Source of the DNA: an uncultured Oscillibacter sp.
Lineage (GTDB): Bacteria > Bacillota > Clostridia > Oscillospirales > Oscillospiraceae
Assembly (NCBI GenBank): GCA_949959305.1
Contig: CATLJA010000011.1
Location: 1-40,569, forward strand
Direction of reading: 5' to 3'
DNA length: 40,569 nucleotides
The position numbers were made by a program, and so were the translations under genes. Positions 30,581 to 39,842 of the stretch are shown piece by piece (the first letter of the stretch is position 1; each line of letters starts with the position of its first letter). Below the pieces are notes generated by a model. It was given only the letters and a program-made list of their open reading frames with translations. It was not told the DNA's origin and made no database searches.

Positions 30581-32008
30581 ATGAATTTTCAGTCGCTTGG
30601 CTTCCTGGCGTTCCTCGCCATTGCCGTGCCCCTGTGCCTGGCCGCCGCCCGGCGGAACCGCCGGGCCGGGCGGGGCGGGCTGGTCCTGGCCTGCCTGTTC
30701 TTCTGCCTGATGGGGGGCGGCTGGCGGGGAACGGCGGTGCTGGCGGCGGGGCTGGCGGTTTCCGCCGCCGCCGTCCGCCTCCTGACGACCCCCGGAAAAA
30801 CGGCTTCCCGCCGCCTCTGCCTGGTGCTGGCGGCGGCCTGGCATGTGGGGATTCTGGCTGCTTTCAAGTACGCGGGCTTTCTCACCGGCGGGGCCGTTTC
30901 AACCGGCTGGGCTCCCCTGGGCCTCAGCTTCTTCACCTTTCAGCAGCTCTGGCTTTTGAAGGAGGCTTATACCGGGGGCTTCCGCCCCGCCGAAGGGGAC
31001 AGCCTGCTCCTCTACGCCTTCTTTTTCCCGACGGTGGTTTCCGGGCCGATACTGAAGCCCCAGGCGTTCTTCCCCCAGCTTCGGGGAGAGCGGTTTTTGA
31101 ACCCGGACGGCCATGACCTGGCCGCCGGCCTGTACGCCGTCGCCTCCGGCCTGGGGAAGAAGGTGCTGCTGGCGGACAGCCTGGGGACCGTGGCGGACAA
31201 CGGCTGGGCCCATCTGGATCAGCTCTCCGCCCCCGCCGCCTGGCTGGTGATTCTGGGCTATACCCTGCAATTGTACTTTGACTTCTCCGGCTACTGCGAC
31301 ATTGCCGCCGGGACGGCCCGGCTTCTGGGCGTCCGGCTGCCGGTGAACTTCGATTCTCCCTACCGGAGCCTGTCCCTGGACGAGTTCTGGAAGCGGTGGC
31401 ACATCACCCTGACCTCCTTCCTCCGGGAGTGCCTTTACTTTCCCCTGGGGGGAAGCCGGAGGGGAAGCGGGCGGACGTGCCTCAACATCATGGCGGTCTA
31501 CCTTGTCAGCGGCCTCTGGCACGGGGCGGGCTGGACCTTCCTGATCTGGGGCGGGCTCCACGGCCTGGGCCAGATTGCGGAGCGGCTTTTGGGAAGCCGC
31601 CGGGAGAAGCTGCCGAAGCTCCTGCGCTGGGCGCTGACCTTCGCCTTTGTCAACGCGGCCTGGGTGTTCTTCCGGGCCCCGGACGCCGCCCAGGCGCTGG
31701 CCCTCCTGGGCGCCGCCGTCTCTGGCGGGCTCCGCCCCCCGGGGGAATGGCTGGCGGAGGGCGTTTTTGCCAAGGAGGCCAGGGGCCTGGGGACGCTGTT
31801 TCCCGCCCTCCGGGCCTGGGCGGCCCCGGCGCTGATGGGCGCGCTTTTCGCCGCGGCGCTGACGGCGGCCCTCTGGCCCCGCAGCGCCGTGAGGCAGATG
31901 GAGGACTTCCGGCCCGCCCCCTGGCGGGCGGCGCTTCTGGCCCTGCTGGCGGCCTGGTCCGTGCTGTCCTTCACCGGCGTAACGGGCTTTATCTATTCCA
32001 ACTTCTGA
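30581..32008 (+). CDS. MBOAT-family membrane-bound O-acyltransferase (AlgI/DltB-like)
   Basis: 475 residues with about ten hydrophobic segments. Conserved MBOAT motifs are present: LSFFTFQQLWLLKEAY, FFFPTVVSGPI, LYFDFSGYCDIA, DEFWKRWHITLTSFLRECLYFPLGG and the catalytic His H314 in SGLWHGAGWTFLIWGGLHG. Family members transfer acyl (often acetyl or D-alanyl) groups to surface polymers, working with a lipid- or membrane-anchored SGNH-type partner. The next gene encodes such a candidate. No own ribosome binding site is clear; the 1-bp gap points to coupling with the XRE gene. Confidence 0.92.
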   Translation: MNFQSLGFLAFLAIAVPLCLAAARRNRRAGRGGLVLACLFFCLMGGGWRGTAVLAAGLAVSAAAVRLLTTPGKTASRRLCLVLAAAWHVGILAAFKYAGFLTGGAVSTGWAPLGLSFFTFQQLWLLKEAYTGGFRPAEGDSLLLYAFFFPTVVSGPILKPQAFFPQLRGERFLNPDGHDLAAGLYAVASGLGKKVLLADSLGTVADNGWAHLDQLSAPAAWLVILGYTLQLYFDFSGYCDIAAGTARLLGVRLPVNFDSPYRSLSLDEFWKRWHITLTSFLRECLYFPLGGSRRGSGRTCLNIMAVYLVSGLWHGAGWTFLIWGGLHGLGQIAERLLGSRREKLPKLLRWALTFAFVNAAWVFFRAPDAAQALALLGAAVSGGLRPPGEWLAEGVFAKEARGLGTLFPALRAWAAPALMGALFAAALTAALWPRSAVRQMEDFRPAPWRAALLALLAAWSVLSFTGVTGFIYSNF

Positions 32009-32017
32009 GGCTGAGCA

Positions 32018-33118
32018 ATGAACAAGACTTATCGACGCTGGGCCCGGGGCTTTCTGGCGGTGCTGCTGGCGGTGCTGGCCCTGTGCGGGGGAATCGTGTA
32101 CGTTGTGGACCCCTGCCTCTATTACCGGATGCCGGAGGGCCGCCTTCCGGTCTTCTTCAACGAGCGCTACCAGGCGGCGGGCATGGTCCGGAACGTCCCG
32201 GCGGACACCGTCCTCCTGGGCACCTCCATCGTCGTCAACTACCGGGCAAGCTGGCTTGAGGAGCTTTACCACAGCTCCGGCCTGCGGATCACCATCCCCG
32301 ACGGGTACTTCTCCGAGTTCGACCAGGTGGTGGACCTGCTGTTCCGGGTGCATCCGCCGGATCGGATTCTGTTCGCCCTGGATTTGAACACCCTGCTCCG
32401 GGACGAGGGGGGCCTGACGGGCGCCATGCCGGAGTACCTCTACAACCAAAATCCCCTGGACGATGTGAAGTACCTTCTAAACAAGGATTCCCTGTACTAC
32501 AGCTTTTACGCCCTGCTGGCGGCCCGCCGGGGCGGCGGACAGACTCTGGACGAGGGCTTTGCCTGGGACGGAGAGGCCCTCTGGGGGAAGTACCAGGCCC
32601 TGCTCTATTACGAGCGGCCGCCCGCCGCCGGGAGCCGGACGCCGGAGGACGCGTACCTCGGCCTGGCGGCGGAGAACCTGACGGTGATGGAGGCGTGGTT
32701 CCGGGAGCACCCGGAGACGGAGTTTGAGGTCTTCCTGTCTCCCTACAGCATCCTCGCCTGGGACAAGGCCATCCGCCTGGGGGACCTGGACGCCCGCCTG
32801 GCGGCGGTGAAGCTGGCCTGTGAGACGCTGGCGGCTTATCCGAACGTGCGGATGCACGCCCCGCTGTTCGACAGGGATATCGTGACGGATTTGAGCTATT
32901 ACTGCGACTACATCCACCACTCCGGCGAGGCCGGGAGGCGGGTGCTGGAGGATCTGCGGGAAGGGAAGCTCCTCCTCCGGGCGGAGGACGTGGAAAAGAC
33001 CCTGGCCCAGTGGCGGGAGTTTGTGCTACACTACGACTACGACGGAATTTGGGACCAGGAGTTCTGGGACCGCTGGAACGCGGAGCACGACGGGCCGCCG
33101 GCCTGGTATGAGGGCTGA
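32018..33118 (+). CDS. Membrane-anchored SGNH-like protein, probable MBOAT partner
   Basis: 366 residues. An N-terminal hydrophobic anchor (about 10-30) leads to an extracytoplasmic domain. LLGTSIVVNY places Ser70 like the nucleophile of SGNH block I, and DYIHHS near the end supplies D297 and H300, a block V DxxH pattern. Intervening sequence is not obviously like DltD or AlgX by eye, so the fold is inferred. In comparable pairs the SGNH protein finishes acyl transfer to the polymer outside. The ATG is 9 bp after the MBOAT stop with a GAGG site. Confidence 0.65.
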   Translation: MNKTYRRWARGFLAVLLAVLALCGGIVYVVDPCLYYRMPEGRLPVFFNERYQAAGMVRNVPADTVLLGTSIVVNYRASWLEELYHSSGLRITIPDGYFSEFDQVVDLLFRVHPPDRILFALDLNTLLRDEGGLTGAMPEYLYNQNPLDDVKYLLNKDSLYYSFYALLAARRGGGQTLDEGFAWDGEALWGKYQALLYYERPPAAGSRTPEDAYLGLAAENLTVMEAWFREHPETEFEVFLSPYSILAWDKAIRLGDLDARLAAVKLACETLAAYPNVRMHAPLFDRDIVTDLSYYCDYIHHSGEAGRRVLEDLREGKLLLRAEDVEKTLAQWREFVLHYDYDGIWDQEFWDRWNAEHDGPPAWYEG

Positions 33119-33157
33119 GGGCCGCTGGTTATGAAGATAAGGAGGAGGCTCTTGCGC

Positions 33158-33559
33158 ATGAAAAAATGGACGCCTGTGTTTCTTGCCTTTCTCATCGGCG
33201 CGGCTGCCGGGATATTGTTTGTGCTGCCGGGCTTTCAGAAGCGGACGGACGTTTATCTCCAGGACTTCTCCGTCTCCGGGGACGGGTCCGTTGTCACGGT
33301 GGAGACCTTTTCTCTGGATGGCTCTGCCCGGGCCATGGAGGTCAAACAGATCGGCGGGGAGCTCCACTGTTCCTTTTACCGCGCCTTCGGCTGGCTGAAC
33401 AGCGGTCTCGGCGCGAAGAGCCGGTTTGAAATCAGGCTGGAGGATTCCGCCAAATCCGCCGAATCCATATACTTCGACCGGGTGTATTCCGACCAGCTCG
33501 TTCTGGAGCGGGACGCCGAAACCGGCGAATGGACGCCCGCGTCCCCTCTCCCCCAATGA
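33158..33559 (+). CDS. Small membrane-anchored extracytoplasmic protein
   Basis: 133 residues, no family recognised. Residues about 5-24 form a single hydrophobic anchor ([20 protein letters not shown]), and the rest is predicted to be a beta-rich soluble domain with one Cys. The ATG at 33158 has GGAGGAGG nine nt upstream; the upstream ATG at 33131 lacks a comparable site. It lies 39 bp after the SGNH-like gene and 37 bp before lepA, so it belongs to the same transcription unit. Confidence 0.7.
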   Translation: MKKWTPVFLAFLIGAAAGILFVLPGFQKRTDVYLQDFSVSGDGSVVTVETFSLDGSARAMEVKQIGGELHCSFYRAFGWLNSGLGAKSRFEIRLEDSAKSAESIYFDRVYSDQLVLERDAETGEWTPASPLPQ

Positions 33560-33596
33560 TGATACCGTCAGAACTTCCTCAAGGAGGCTTTTTCGT

Positions 33597-35402
33597 ATGA
33601 TAAACCAAGACCATATCCGAAATTTCAGCATCATCGCCCACATCGACCACGGCAAGTCCACCCTGGCGGACCGCCTTTTGGAAAAGTGCAACGCCGTCTC
33701 CCAGCGGGAGATGGAGAGCCAGCTTCTGGACAACATGGATTTGGAGCGGGAGCGGGGCATCACCATCAAGGCCCGGGCCGTGCGGCTGCTCTACCGCGCC
33801 GCCGACGGGGAGGAGTACGCCCTGAACCTCATTGACACCCCGGGCCATGTGGACTTCAACTACGAGGTGTCCCGCTCCCTGGCCGCCTGCGAGGGGGCGG
33901 TGCTGGTGGTGGACTCCACCCAGGGCGTGGAGGCCCAGACCCTGGCCAACACCTACCTGGCCATGGAGCACGATTTGGAGATTCTCCCGGTGTTCAACAA
34001 AATCGACCTCCCCGCCGCCGACCCCGCCCAGGCCAAGCAGGAGGTGGAGGACATCATCGGCCTCCCGGCCCTGGACGCGCCGGAGATTTCCGCCAAGCTG
34101 GGAATCAACATCGACGCGGTGCTGGAGGACATTGTGAAGAACGTCCCGCCCCCCTCCGGGGATGAGGGCGCCCCCCTCAAGGCGCTGATTTTCGACAGCC
34201 AGTACGACAGCTACCGGGGGGTTATCGTCTACATGCGGCTGATGGAGGGCTCCCTCCGGGCGGGCCAGACGGTGAGGATGATGGCCTCCGGCGCTTCCTA
34301 CCAGGTGGTGGAGTGCGGGCACCTGCTGCCCCTTGGCATGGAGCCCTGCGAGTGCCTCCGGGCGGGGGAGGTGGGCTACTTCACCGCCTCCATCAAGAAC
34401 GTCCGGGACACCCGGGTGGGCGACACCGTCACCGACGGGGCGAATCCGGCGGCGGAGGCCCTCCCCGGCTACCGGCCCGTCCAGCCCATGGTTTACTGCG
34501 GCGTTTACACGGAGGACGGCTCCAAGTACCCGGACCTGCGGGACGCTCTGGAAAAGCTCCGGCTCAACGACGCGTCGCTGAGCTTCGAGCCCGAGTCCTC
34601 CGCGGCCCTGGGCTTCGGCTTCCGCTGCGGCTTTTTGGGAATGCTCCACATGGAGGTCATTCAGGAGCGGCTGGAGCGGGAGTTTGACTTGGATTTGGTG
34701 ACGACGCTGCCCTCCGTCATTTACGACGTCTACAAGACCGACGGCAGCCTTGTCCGGGTGGACAACCCCCACAATTACCCGGACCCGGCCTCCATCGAGC
34801 GGGCGGAGGAGCCCTATGTCAAGGTCAGCGTCATCAGCCCCAACGACTACGTGGGCAGCATCATGCCCATGTGCCAGGAGCGCCGGGGAGAGTTCAAGGA
34901 CATGCAGTATCTGGACACCCGCCTGGTGGAGCTCCACTACCAGATGCCGCTGAACGAGATTATTTACGATTTCTTCGACGCGCTGAAGGCCAATACCAAG
35001 GGCTACGCGTCGCTGGACTACGAGCTGTCGGGCTACCGGCCCAGCGAGCTTGTGAAGGTGGACCTGCTTTTGAACGGGGACCAGGTGGACGCGCTGAGCT
35101 TCATCGCCCACAAGGACAAGGCCTACCCCCGGGCCCGGAAGCTGTGCGAAAAGCTGAAGGAGAACATTCCCCGCCAGCTCTTTGAGGTGCCGGTGCAGGC
35201 GGCCATCGGCGGGCGGGTCATCGCCCGGGAGACCGTCAAGGCCATGCGGAAGGACGTGCTGGCCAAGTGCTACGGCGGCGATATCACCCGGAAGAAGAAG
35301 CTGCTGGAAAAACAGAAGGAGGGCAAGAAGAAGATGCGGAGCCTGGGCTCCGTCCAGATTCCCACGGAGGCGTTTTTGGCGGTGCTCAAGCTGGACGAAT
35401 AA
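33597..35402 (+). CDS. lepA: Elongation factor 4 (LepA), ribosome-associated GTPase
   Basis: 601 residues, full length. LepA binds ribosomes and affects elongation/initiation under stress. G1 is AHIDHGKST (14-22), followed by [15 protein letters not shown] and NKID. The LepA-specific C-terminal domain ends near [19 protein letters not shown]. The start ATG 33597 has AAGGAGG upstream and matches the family N-terminus [19 protein letters not shown]; the upstream open frame overlaps the preceding gene. No separate promoter is evident in the 37-bp gap. A hemW or hrcA partner, common in Firmicutes, is not adjacent. Confidence 0.97.
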   Translation: MINQDHIRNFSIIAHIDHGKSTLADRLLEKCNAVSQREMESQLLDNMDLERERGITIKARAVRLLYRAADGEEYALNLIDTPGHVDFNYEVSRSLAACEGAVLVVDSTQGVEAQTLANTYLAMEHDLEILPVFNKIDLPAADPAQAKQEVEDIIGLPALDAPEISAKLGINIDAVLEDIVKNVPPPSGDEGAPLKALIFDSQYDSYRGVIVYMRLMEGSLRAGQTVRMMASGASYQVVECGHLLPLGMEPCECLRAGEVGYFTASIKNVRDTRVGDTVTDGANPAAEALPGYRPVQPMVYCGVYTEDGSKYPDLRDALEKLRLNDASLSFEPESSAALGFGFRCGFLGMLHMEVIQERLEREFDLDLVTTLPSVIYDVYKTDGSLVRVDNPHNYPDPASIERAEEPYVKVSVISPNDYVGSIMPMCQERRGEFKDMQYLDTRLVELHYQMPLNEIIYDFFDALKANTKGYASLDYELSGYRPSELVKVDLLLNGDQVDALSFIAHKDKAYPRARKLCEKLKENIPRQLFEVPVQAAIGGRVIARETVKAMRKDVLAKCYGGDITRKKKLLEKQKEGKKKMRSLGSVQIPTEAFLAVLKLDE

Positions 35403-35456
35403 AAAGCAGGGGCCCTGAAATGAACTGCTCCAGTAAAAACGGACAATAGGCAAAAG

Positions 35457-35491
35457 GCCCCCTGTGCAGGAAAATAGACTGCACAGGGGGC
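35457..35491. terminator. 13-bp hairpin after lepA
   Basis: GCCCCCTGTGCAG (35457-35469) pairs perfectly with CTGCACAGGGGGC (35479-35491), 9-nt loop. Rightward it is followed by GTATTATG rather than a U-run; leftward by CTTTTG. It probably ends or stabilises lepA mRNA. Positions 35403-35554 otherwise hold no gene. Confidence 0.55.
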
Positions 35492-35554
35492 GTATTATGA
35501 AGAAATAAAAATACAGGCTCTTCATTGGGCAGGCATTTTTTACGCGGTTCCCCC

Positions 35555-35583
35555 TTGACAAAACGGCCCCTTCCCCGTACAAT
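35555..35583 (+). promoter_or_regulatory. Promoter of the T-box/DUF2500/leuS operon
   Basis: A perfect -35 TTGACA (35555-35560), 17-nt spacer, and TACAAT (35578-35583). Transcription should begin near 35590, at the start of the T-box leader. Confidence 0.85.
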
Positions 35584-35589
35584 AGGGCC

Positions 35590-35828
35590 TATTGAACGAC
35601 GATGAAGGGAAAAAAGACGGGGGAATGTCCCGCCCTCAGAGAGCCGGCGGATGGTGCGAGCCGGCGGGGGAGCCCCTGTGCATGACTGGTCCCGGAGTCT
35701 CCCGCCCGACAGGTAGGGCGGGGCGGTCCGCCCCCGTTACCGGGCCTCAAGGGCCGCCTCCCGGCGGCTGAACAGGGTGGTACCGCGTGCATCCACGCCC
35801 CTGGCCGTCTGGCTGGGGGCGTTTTCGC
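35590..35828 (+). promoter_or_regulatory. T-box riboswitch leader
   Basis: The hallmark T-box AGGGTGGTACCGCG is at 35774-35787. Stem I features are present: AGAGAGCC before a GGATGGTGCGAGCC distal loop (35638-35662). After the T-box, CGCCCCTGGCC (35796-35806) can pair with GGCTGGGGGCG (35811-35821) to make a terminator followed by TTTT. The antiterminator bulge TGGT would pair with an uncharged tRNA ending ACCA, i.e. discriminator A, as tRNA-Leu has. The downstream leuS suggests Leu; I could not fix the specifier codon with confidence. Confidence 0.9.
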
Positions 35829-35850
35829 CGTTTGAGAAAGGAGAGAGGAT

Positions 35851-36234
35851 ATGAGTATGGGGTTTGGAATGGGGGGCTTTCACAGCCTGATGTTTACGAT
35901 TGTCCCCATTTTTATCATTGTTATCTTTGTGGCGGTCGTCGGCATGTTCGTCGTCACGGCAGTCCGGGGGGCCATGACCTGGAGCAAAAACAACGCCTCC
36001 CCCAAGCTGACGGTTTCCGCCCAGGTGGTCACCAAGCGGACCAGCGTCAGCCATCATCACAGCCAGAACGACATGGGACATTCTTCCACCTGGTATTACG
36101 CCACCTTCCAGGTGGAGAGCGGGGACCGGATGGAGTTTTCCGTCAGCGGCCCGGAGTACGGCCTGCTGGCGGAGGGGGATCAGGGAAGCCTGACCTTCCA
36201 GGGGACGCGGTATCTGGGCTTTGAGCGGGCTTGA
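35851..36234 (+). CDS. DUF2500-family membrane protein
   Basis: 127 residues. A Gly/Met-rich N-terminus, one transmembrane helix (about 14-38), then a soluble beta-rich domain with PKLTVSAQVVTKRTSVS, a His-rich segment and TYYATFQVESGDRMEFSVSG-like strands matching DUF2500 proteins (YhhM type). Function is unknown. GAAAGGAG precedes the ATG. It lies between the T-box and leuS, so its expression should rise when the leader's cognate tRNA is uncharged. Confidence 0.8.
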   Translation: MSMGFGMGGFHSLMFTIVPIFIIVIFVAVVGMFVVTAVRGAMTWSKNNASPKLTVSAQVVTKRTSVSHHHSQNDMGHSSTWYYATFQVESGDRMEFSVSGPEYGLLAEGDQGSLTFQGTRYLGFERA

Positions 36235-36273
36235 ACAATATCAGCATTTTTCAAATGATAAAGGAGAATACGC

Positions 36274-38697
36274 ATGAAATACGATTTTACCGCCATTGAA
36301 AAGAAATGGCAGGCCAAATGGCTGGAGGAAAAGCCCTTCACCGCCGTCAACGGGGACAACAGCCGGGAGAAGTTCTTCGGCCTCATCGAGTTTCCCTACC
36401 CCTCCGGCCAGGGGCTCCACGTGGGCCACGCCCGCCCCTTCACCGCCATGGACATCATCTGCCGCAAGAAGCGGATGCAGGGCTATAACGTCCTCTTCCC
36501 CATCGGGTATGACGCCTTCGGCCTGCCCACGGAAAATTACGCCGTCCAGAACCACATCCACCCCGCCAAGGTCACCCACGACAACGTGTCCAACTTCCGC
36601 AGGCAGCTCCGGATGCTGGGCTACTCCTTCGACTGGGACCGGGAGGTCAACACCACCGACCCGGACTATTACAAGTGGACCCAGTGGATTTTCCTCCAGA
36701 TGTTCAAGAAGGGCCTGGCCTACAAGGCGTCCATGCCCGTGAACTGGTGCACCAGCTGCAAAATCGTCCTGGCCAACGAGGAAGTGGTGGAGGGCGTGTG
36801 CGAGCGCTGCGGCGGCGAGGTCATCCGCAAGGAGAAGTCCCAGTGGATGCTGGCCATCACCAAGTACGCCGACCGCCTCATTGACGACCTGGAGGATGTG
36901 GATTTCATCAACCGGGTGAAAATCCAGCAGCGCAACTGGATCGGCCGGTCCGAGGGCTGTGAGCTGACCTTTGAGACCAATATGGAAGATACCGTCAGCG
37001 TCTACACCACCCGGGCGGATACTCTGTTCGGCGTGTCCTACGTGGTCATTTCCCCGGAGCATCCCTTGCTGAACAAGTGGAAGGACCGCATCGGCAACTG
37101 GGACGAGGTGGCCGCCTATCAGCAGGAGGCCGCCCGGAAGTCCGACTTCGAGCGGGGCGAGCTGAACAAGGAGAAGACCGGCGTGCGCCTGGAGGGCGTC
37201 CTGATTACCAACCCCGCCAACGGAGAGGCCGTCCCCATGTTTGTCTCCGACTACGTGCTGATGGGCTACGGCACCGGCATCGTCATGGGCGTGCCCGGCC
37301 ACGACCAGCGCGACTGGGATTTCGCCACCAAGTTCGGCCTGCCCATTATCCCCGTGGTGGAAGGCGGAGACGTGACCAAAGCCGCCTATACCGCCAAAGA
37401 CGACGGGATTATGATCAACTCCGGATTCATGAACGGCATGACGGTCAAAGAGGCCATTCCCGCCATGAAGGAATACGCTGTGGAGCACGGCTTCGGCGTG
37501 AAGAAGACCAACTTCAAGCTCCGGGACTGGGTGTTCTCCCGCCAGCGCTACTGGGGCGAGCCCATCCCCCTGGTGAACTGTGAAAAATGCGGCTGGGTGC
37601 CCCTGCCGGAGGACCAGCTCCCCCTGCTTCTGCCGGAGGTGGAGAGCTACGAGGTCACCGACACCGGCGAGAGCCCCCTTGCCAAAATGACGGACTGGGT
37701 GAACACCACCTGCCCCAAGTGCGGCGGCCCGGCCCAGCGGGAGACGGACACCATGCCCCAGTGGGCGGGCTCCTCCTGGTACTTCCTGCGGTATATGGAC
37801 CCCCACAACGACAAGGCCCTGGCCAGCAAGGAGGCGCTGGACTACTGGTCCCCTGTGGACTGGTACAACGGCGGCATGGAGCACACCACCCTGCACCTGC
37901 TCTACTCCCGCTTCTGGCACAAGTTCCTCTATGACGTCGGGGTGGTGCCCACGAAGGAGCCCTACGCCAAGCGCACCAGCCACGGCATGATTCTCGGCGA
38001 GGGCGGCGAGAAGATGTCCAAGTCCCGGGGCAACGTGGTGAACCCCAACGACATCGTGGCCCAGTACGGCGCGGACACCATGCGCCTGTATATCATGTTC
38101 GTGGGCGATTTCGAGCAGGCGGCCATCTGGTCCACCGAGGCGGTGAAGGGCTCCAAGCGCTTTTTGGACCGGGTGTGGAACCTGGCGGAGGGCGCGAAGG
38201 ACGACCCGAACCCCTCCGCCGCCAACGAGGCCATTCTCCACCGGACCATCAAGAAGGTCACCGGGGATATCGACAGCCTGAAAATGAACACAGCCATCGC
38301 CGCCATGATGACGGCGGTGAACGAGCTGACGGCCAACGGGGTCACCAGGGGGGACATGAAGACCCTGATTCAGCTTCTGAACCCCTTCGCTCCCCATATC
38401 ACCGAGGAGCTGTGGGAGCGCTTCGGCTTCGCCGCCGAAACGGGGAAGATGTGCTGCCAGAGCGAGTGGCCCGCCTACGACGAGAGCAAGACCGTGGCCT
38501 CCTCGGTGGAGTTCGCCGTCCAGGTGAACGGCAAGCTGAAGGGCACCGTCTCCATGCCCACGGACAGCGCGGAGCAGGCCGTGGTGGACGCGGCCATGAC
38601 GGTGGAGAAGGTTCAGAAGGCCACGGCGGGGATGCAGGTGGTCAAGACCATCTTTGTCAAAAACCGCCTGGTGAATTTGATTGTGAAACCGCAGTAA
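36274..38697 (+). CDS. leuS: Leucyl-tRNA synthetase
   Basis: 807 residues, bacterial length. Class I signatures are HVGH (49-52, HIGH motif) and KMSKS (580-584). Zinc-binding Cys pairs in the insertion are visible (CTSCK, CERCGG; CEKCGW, CPKCGG), and the CP1 editing domain contains [13 protein letters not shown]. It charges tRNA-Leu and edits mischarged norvaline/isoleucine. AAAGGAG precedes the ATG. It is 39 bp after the DUF2500 gene and under the T-box. Confidence 0.97.
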   Translation: MKYDFTAIEKKWQAKWLEEKPFTAVNGDNSREKFFGLIEFPYPSGQGLHVGHARPFTAMDIICRKKRMQGYNVLFPIGYDAFGLPTENYAVQNHIHPAKVTHDNVSNFRRQLRMLGYSFDWDREVNTTDPDYYKWTQWIFLQMFKKGLAYKASMPVNWCTSCKIVLANEEVVEGVCERCGGEVIRKEKSQWMLAITKYADRLIDDLEDVDFINRVKIQQRNWIGRSEGCELTFETNMEDTVSVYTTRADTLFGVSYVVISPEHPLLNKWKDRIGNWDEVAAYQQEAARKSDFERGELNKEKTGVRLEGVLITNPANGEAVPMFVSDYVLMGYGTGIVMGVPGHDQRDWDFATKFGLPIIPVVEGGDVTKAAYTAKDDGIMINSGFMNGMTVKEAIPAMKEYAVEHGFGVKKTNFKLRDWVFSRQRYWGEPIPLVNCEKCGWVPLPEDQLPLLLPEVESYEVTDTGESPLAKMTDWVNTTCPKCGGPAQRETDTMPQWAGSSWYFLRYMDPHNDKALASKEALDYWSPVDWYNGGMEHTTLHLLYSRFWHKFLYDVGVVPTKEPYAKRTSHGMILGEGGEKMSKSRGNVVNPNDIVAQYGADTMRLYIMFVGDFEQAAIWSTEAVKGSKRFLDRVWNLAEGAKDDPNPSAANEAILHRTIKKVTGDIDSLKMNTAIAAMMTAVNELTANGVTRGDMKTLIQLLNPFAPHITEELWERFGFAAETGKMCCQSEWPAYDESKTVASSVEFAVQVNGKLKGTVSMPTDSAEQAVVDAAMTVEKVQKATAGMQVVKTIFVKNRLVNLIVKPQ

Positions 38698-38709
38698 ACC
38701 TGCCGCGGA

Positions 38710-38757
38710 ATAAAAAGCGGGCGGAGCAAACCTTCCTTCGGTTTGCCCCGTCCGCTT
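38710..38757 (-). terminator. Bidirectional terminator between leuS and the cupin gene
   Basis: An 18-position stem (38715-38732 with 38740-38757, one A-C mismatch and one G-T) with a 7-nt loop. Leftward it runs into TTTTTATT; rightward only CTTTGC. It mainly ends the cupin gene and likely also leuS. Confidence 0.8.
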
Positions 38758-38801
38758 TGCGCGGCTTGACGCTTATGCCGAGGCGGCGTGGGGGAGCGGA
38801 C

Positions 38802-39161
38802 TTACGCGCCCTCAATCACAGCGTCGTCTTTGGTATAGCCCTCTAAGGAGCGCTCCTTTACCTGAATGCAGATAAAGCGGATGGGAGAATCCTCCGCCGC
38901 GGAAAACTGGCGTTTTGCCGCAGGAGAAACGCGAATCCAGTCGCCGGCGGAAAGTTCCACGACCTCTTCGTCAATCATGGCTTTCCCCTTTCCCGAGAGA
39001 ACCGCATAAATTTCCTCATTGTTCTTATGAGAGTGGACAAACGGTACGCTGGTCCCTGCGGAAAGCTGGTTGATGCTAATCTCCGCCCCGGTTAAGGAGA
39101 GAAGATCGTGCAGTTCAATTCTTGCATCCGGCGTTACGGACGCCTTCTTAAAATTTGACAT
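38802..39161 (-). CDS. Single-domain cupin protein
   Basis: 119 residues, small cupin_2 barrel. Motif 1 is HSHKNNEEIYAVLSGKG, supplying two His and Glu for metal. Motif 2, GDWIRVSPAAKRQF, has Gln where the third metal His usually stands, so metal binding may be altered. The function is unknown: such cupins can be sensors, isomerases or dioxygenases. CAGGAGG precedes the ATG. It is controlled by its own promoter, which is flanked by operator dyads, downstream of an Rrf2 regulator gene. Confidence 0.85.
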   Translation of the reverse strand: MSNFKKASVTPDARIELHDLLSLTGAEISINQLSAGTSVPFVHSHKNNEEIYAVLSGKGKAMIDEEVVELSAGDWIRVSPAAKRQFSAAEDSPIRFICIQVKERSLEGYTKDDAVIEGA

Positions 39162-39179
39162 GGCAGAACCTCCTGTTTT

Positions 39180-39244
39180 GTTGTAACCACTAATAGTACA
39201 ACATGGAGTATACCACCTTTATGTTGTAGTGTCAATAGTTACAT
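39180..39244 (-). promoter_or_regulatory. Cupin promoter with two operator-like dyads
   Basis: On the minus strand TTGACA (39230-39235) and TATACT (39207-39212) are 17 nt apart. One dyad (39180-39202, GTTGTA arms 11 nt apart) covers the start site; a related one (39221-39244, ATGT...ACAT with GTTGTAG inside) covers the -35. Four similar half-sites (TTGTAAC, GTACAAC, TGTTGTAG, GTTACAT) suggest binding of two dimers, most simply of the adjacent Rrf2 protein. Confidence 0.7.
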
Positions 39245-39697
39245 CAATTCTTTTTGGCAATTCTCCAGCGCCAGCAGCCTTTTTGTATCCGCCAGGACAT
39301 CCTGGAGCGTTACTTCTCCCAGCTTCTTTTCCATAGCCCTTTGAATTTCCTCCAGCTTCACATCCAGAACGGCGTGAATATTTCTTCCCACAGGACAGAG
39401 CGGATTGGGATTTTCATGAAAGCGAAAAAGCTCTCCACCATCCAGGCTCTCAACCGCGTTATAAACGTCCAGAAGCGTGATTTCCCCCGCGGGCATTACC
39501 GTATCCGCGCCTCCGGTTCCCCGTGCGACGCGAATGATTCCGGCCGCCTTTAGCTGCAACAGCAGCTTCCTTATTACAACAGGATTTGCGTTTACGCTGG
39601 ATGCCAGAAAATCACTGGTAACCTTATGGCTGCCCTTAAACATTTCAATGCATAAAAGCACGTGAACCGCGATGGTAAACCGGCTTGAAATCTGCAT
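39239..39697 (-). CDS. Rrf2-family transcriptional regulator (YwnA-like)
   Basis: 152 residues. A winged HTH with SSRFTIAVHVLLCIEMF, SDFLASSVNANPVVIRKLLLQLKAAGII and the wing RGTGGADT is typical of Rrf2. Unlike IscR it has no three-Cys cluster; the only Cys in the sensor region is in NPLCPVGRN, as in YwnA types. The start is ATG 39697 with GGAGG upstream; fourteen extra codons upstream are not supported. TATAAT lies in its promoter at about 39761-39766. Its stop codon sits inside the second operator dyad of the cupin promoter. Confidence 0.88.
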   Translation of the reverse strand: MQISSRFTIAVHVLLCIEMFKGSHKVTSDFLASSVNANPVVIRKLLLQLKAAGIIRVARGTGGADTVMPAGEITLLDVYNAVESLDGGELFRFHENPNPLCPVGRNIHAVLDVKLEEIQRAMEKKLGEVTLQDVLADTKRLLALENCQKELM

Positions 39698-39770
39698 AAG
39701 CTGCCTCCGTTTACCGCAAACGTGTTCCGCTTGCGGCATTGATTCATCTCAGCTCCATTATAAAGCGGCG

Positions 39771-39803
39771 CCCGCCGAAAAGCAGCTGCTTCCCAGCGGG
39801 CGT
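39771..39803 (-). terminator. Possible terminator of the SPFH gene
   Basis: CGCCCGC and GCGGGCG pair around AGCAGCTGCT-containing sequence, 40-70 nt past the SPFH stop. A U-run is absent leftward (CCGCTTTAT), so this is weak. Confidence 0.3.
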
Positions 39804-39842
39804 TGGAGTTTCCATTCAGAAAAGCGCTTCTCGCGGACCGTA

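Noticed and set aside
33579-35582. 667-codon open frame on the minus strand
   Set aside because: Shadow of lepA; no motif and no ribosome binding site.
35640-35710. Assignment of a specific T-box specifier codon
   Set aside because: CTC and CTG both occur near the expected loop, but I could not fold stem I securely by eye, so no codon is claimed.
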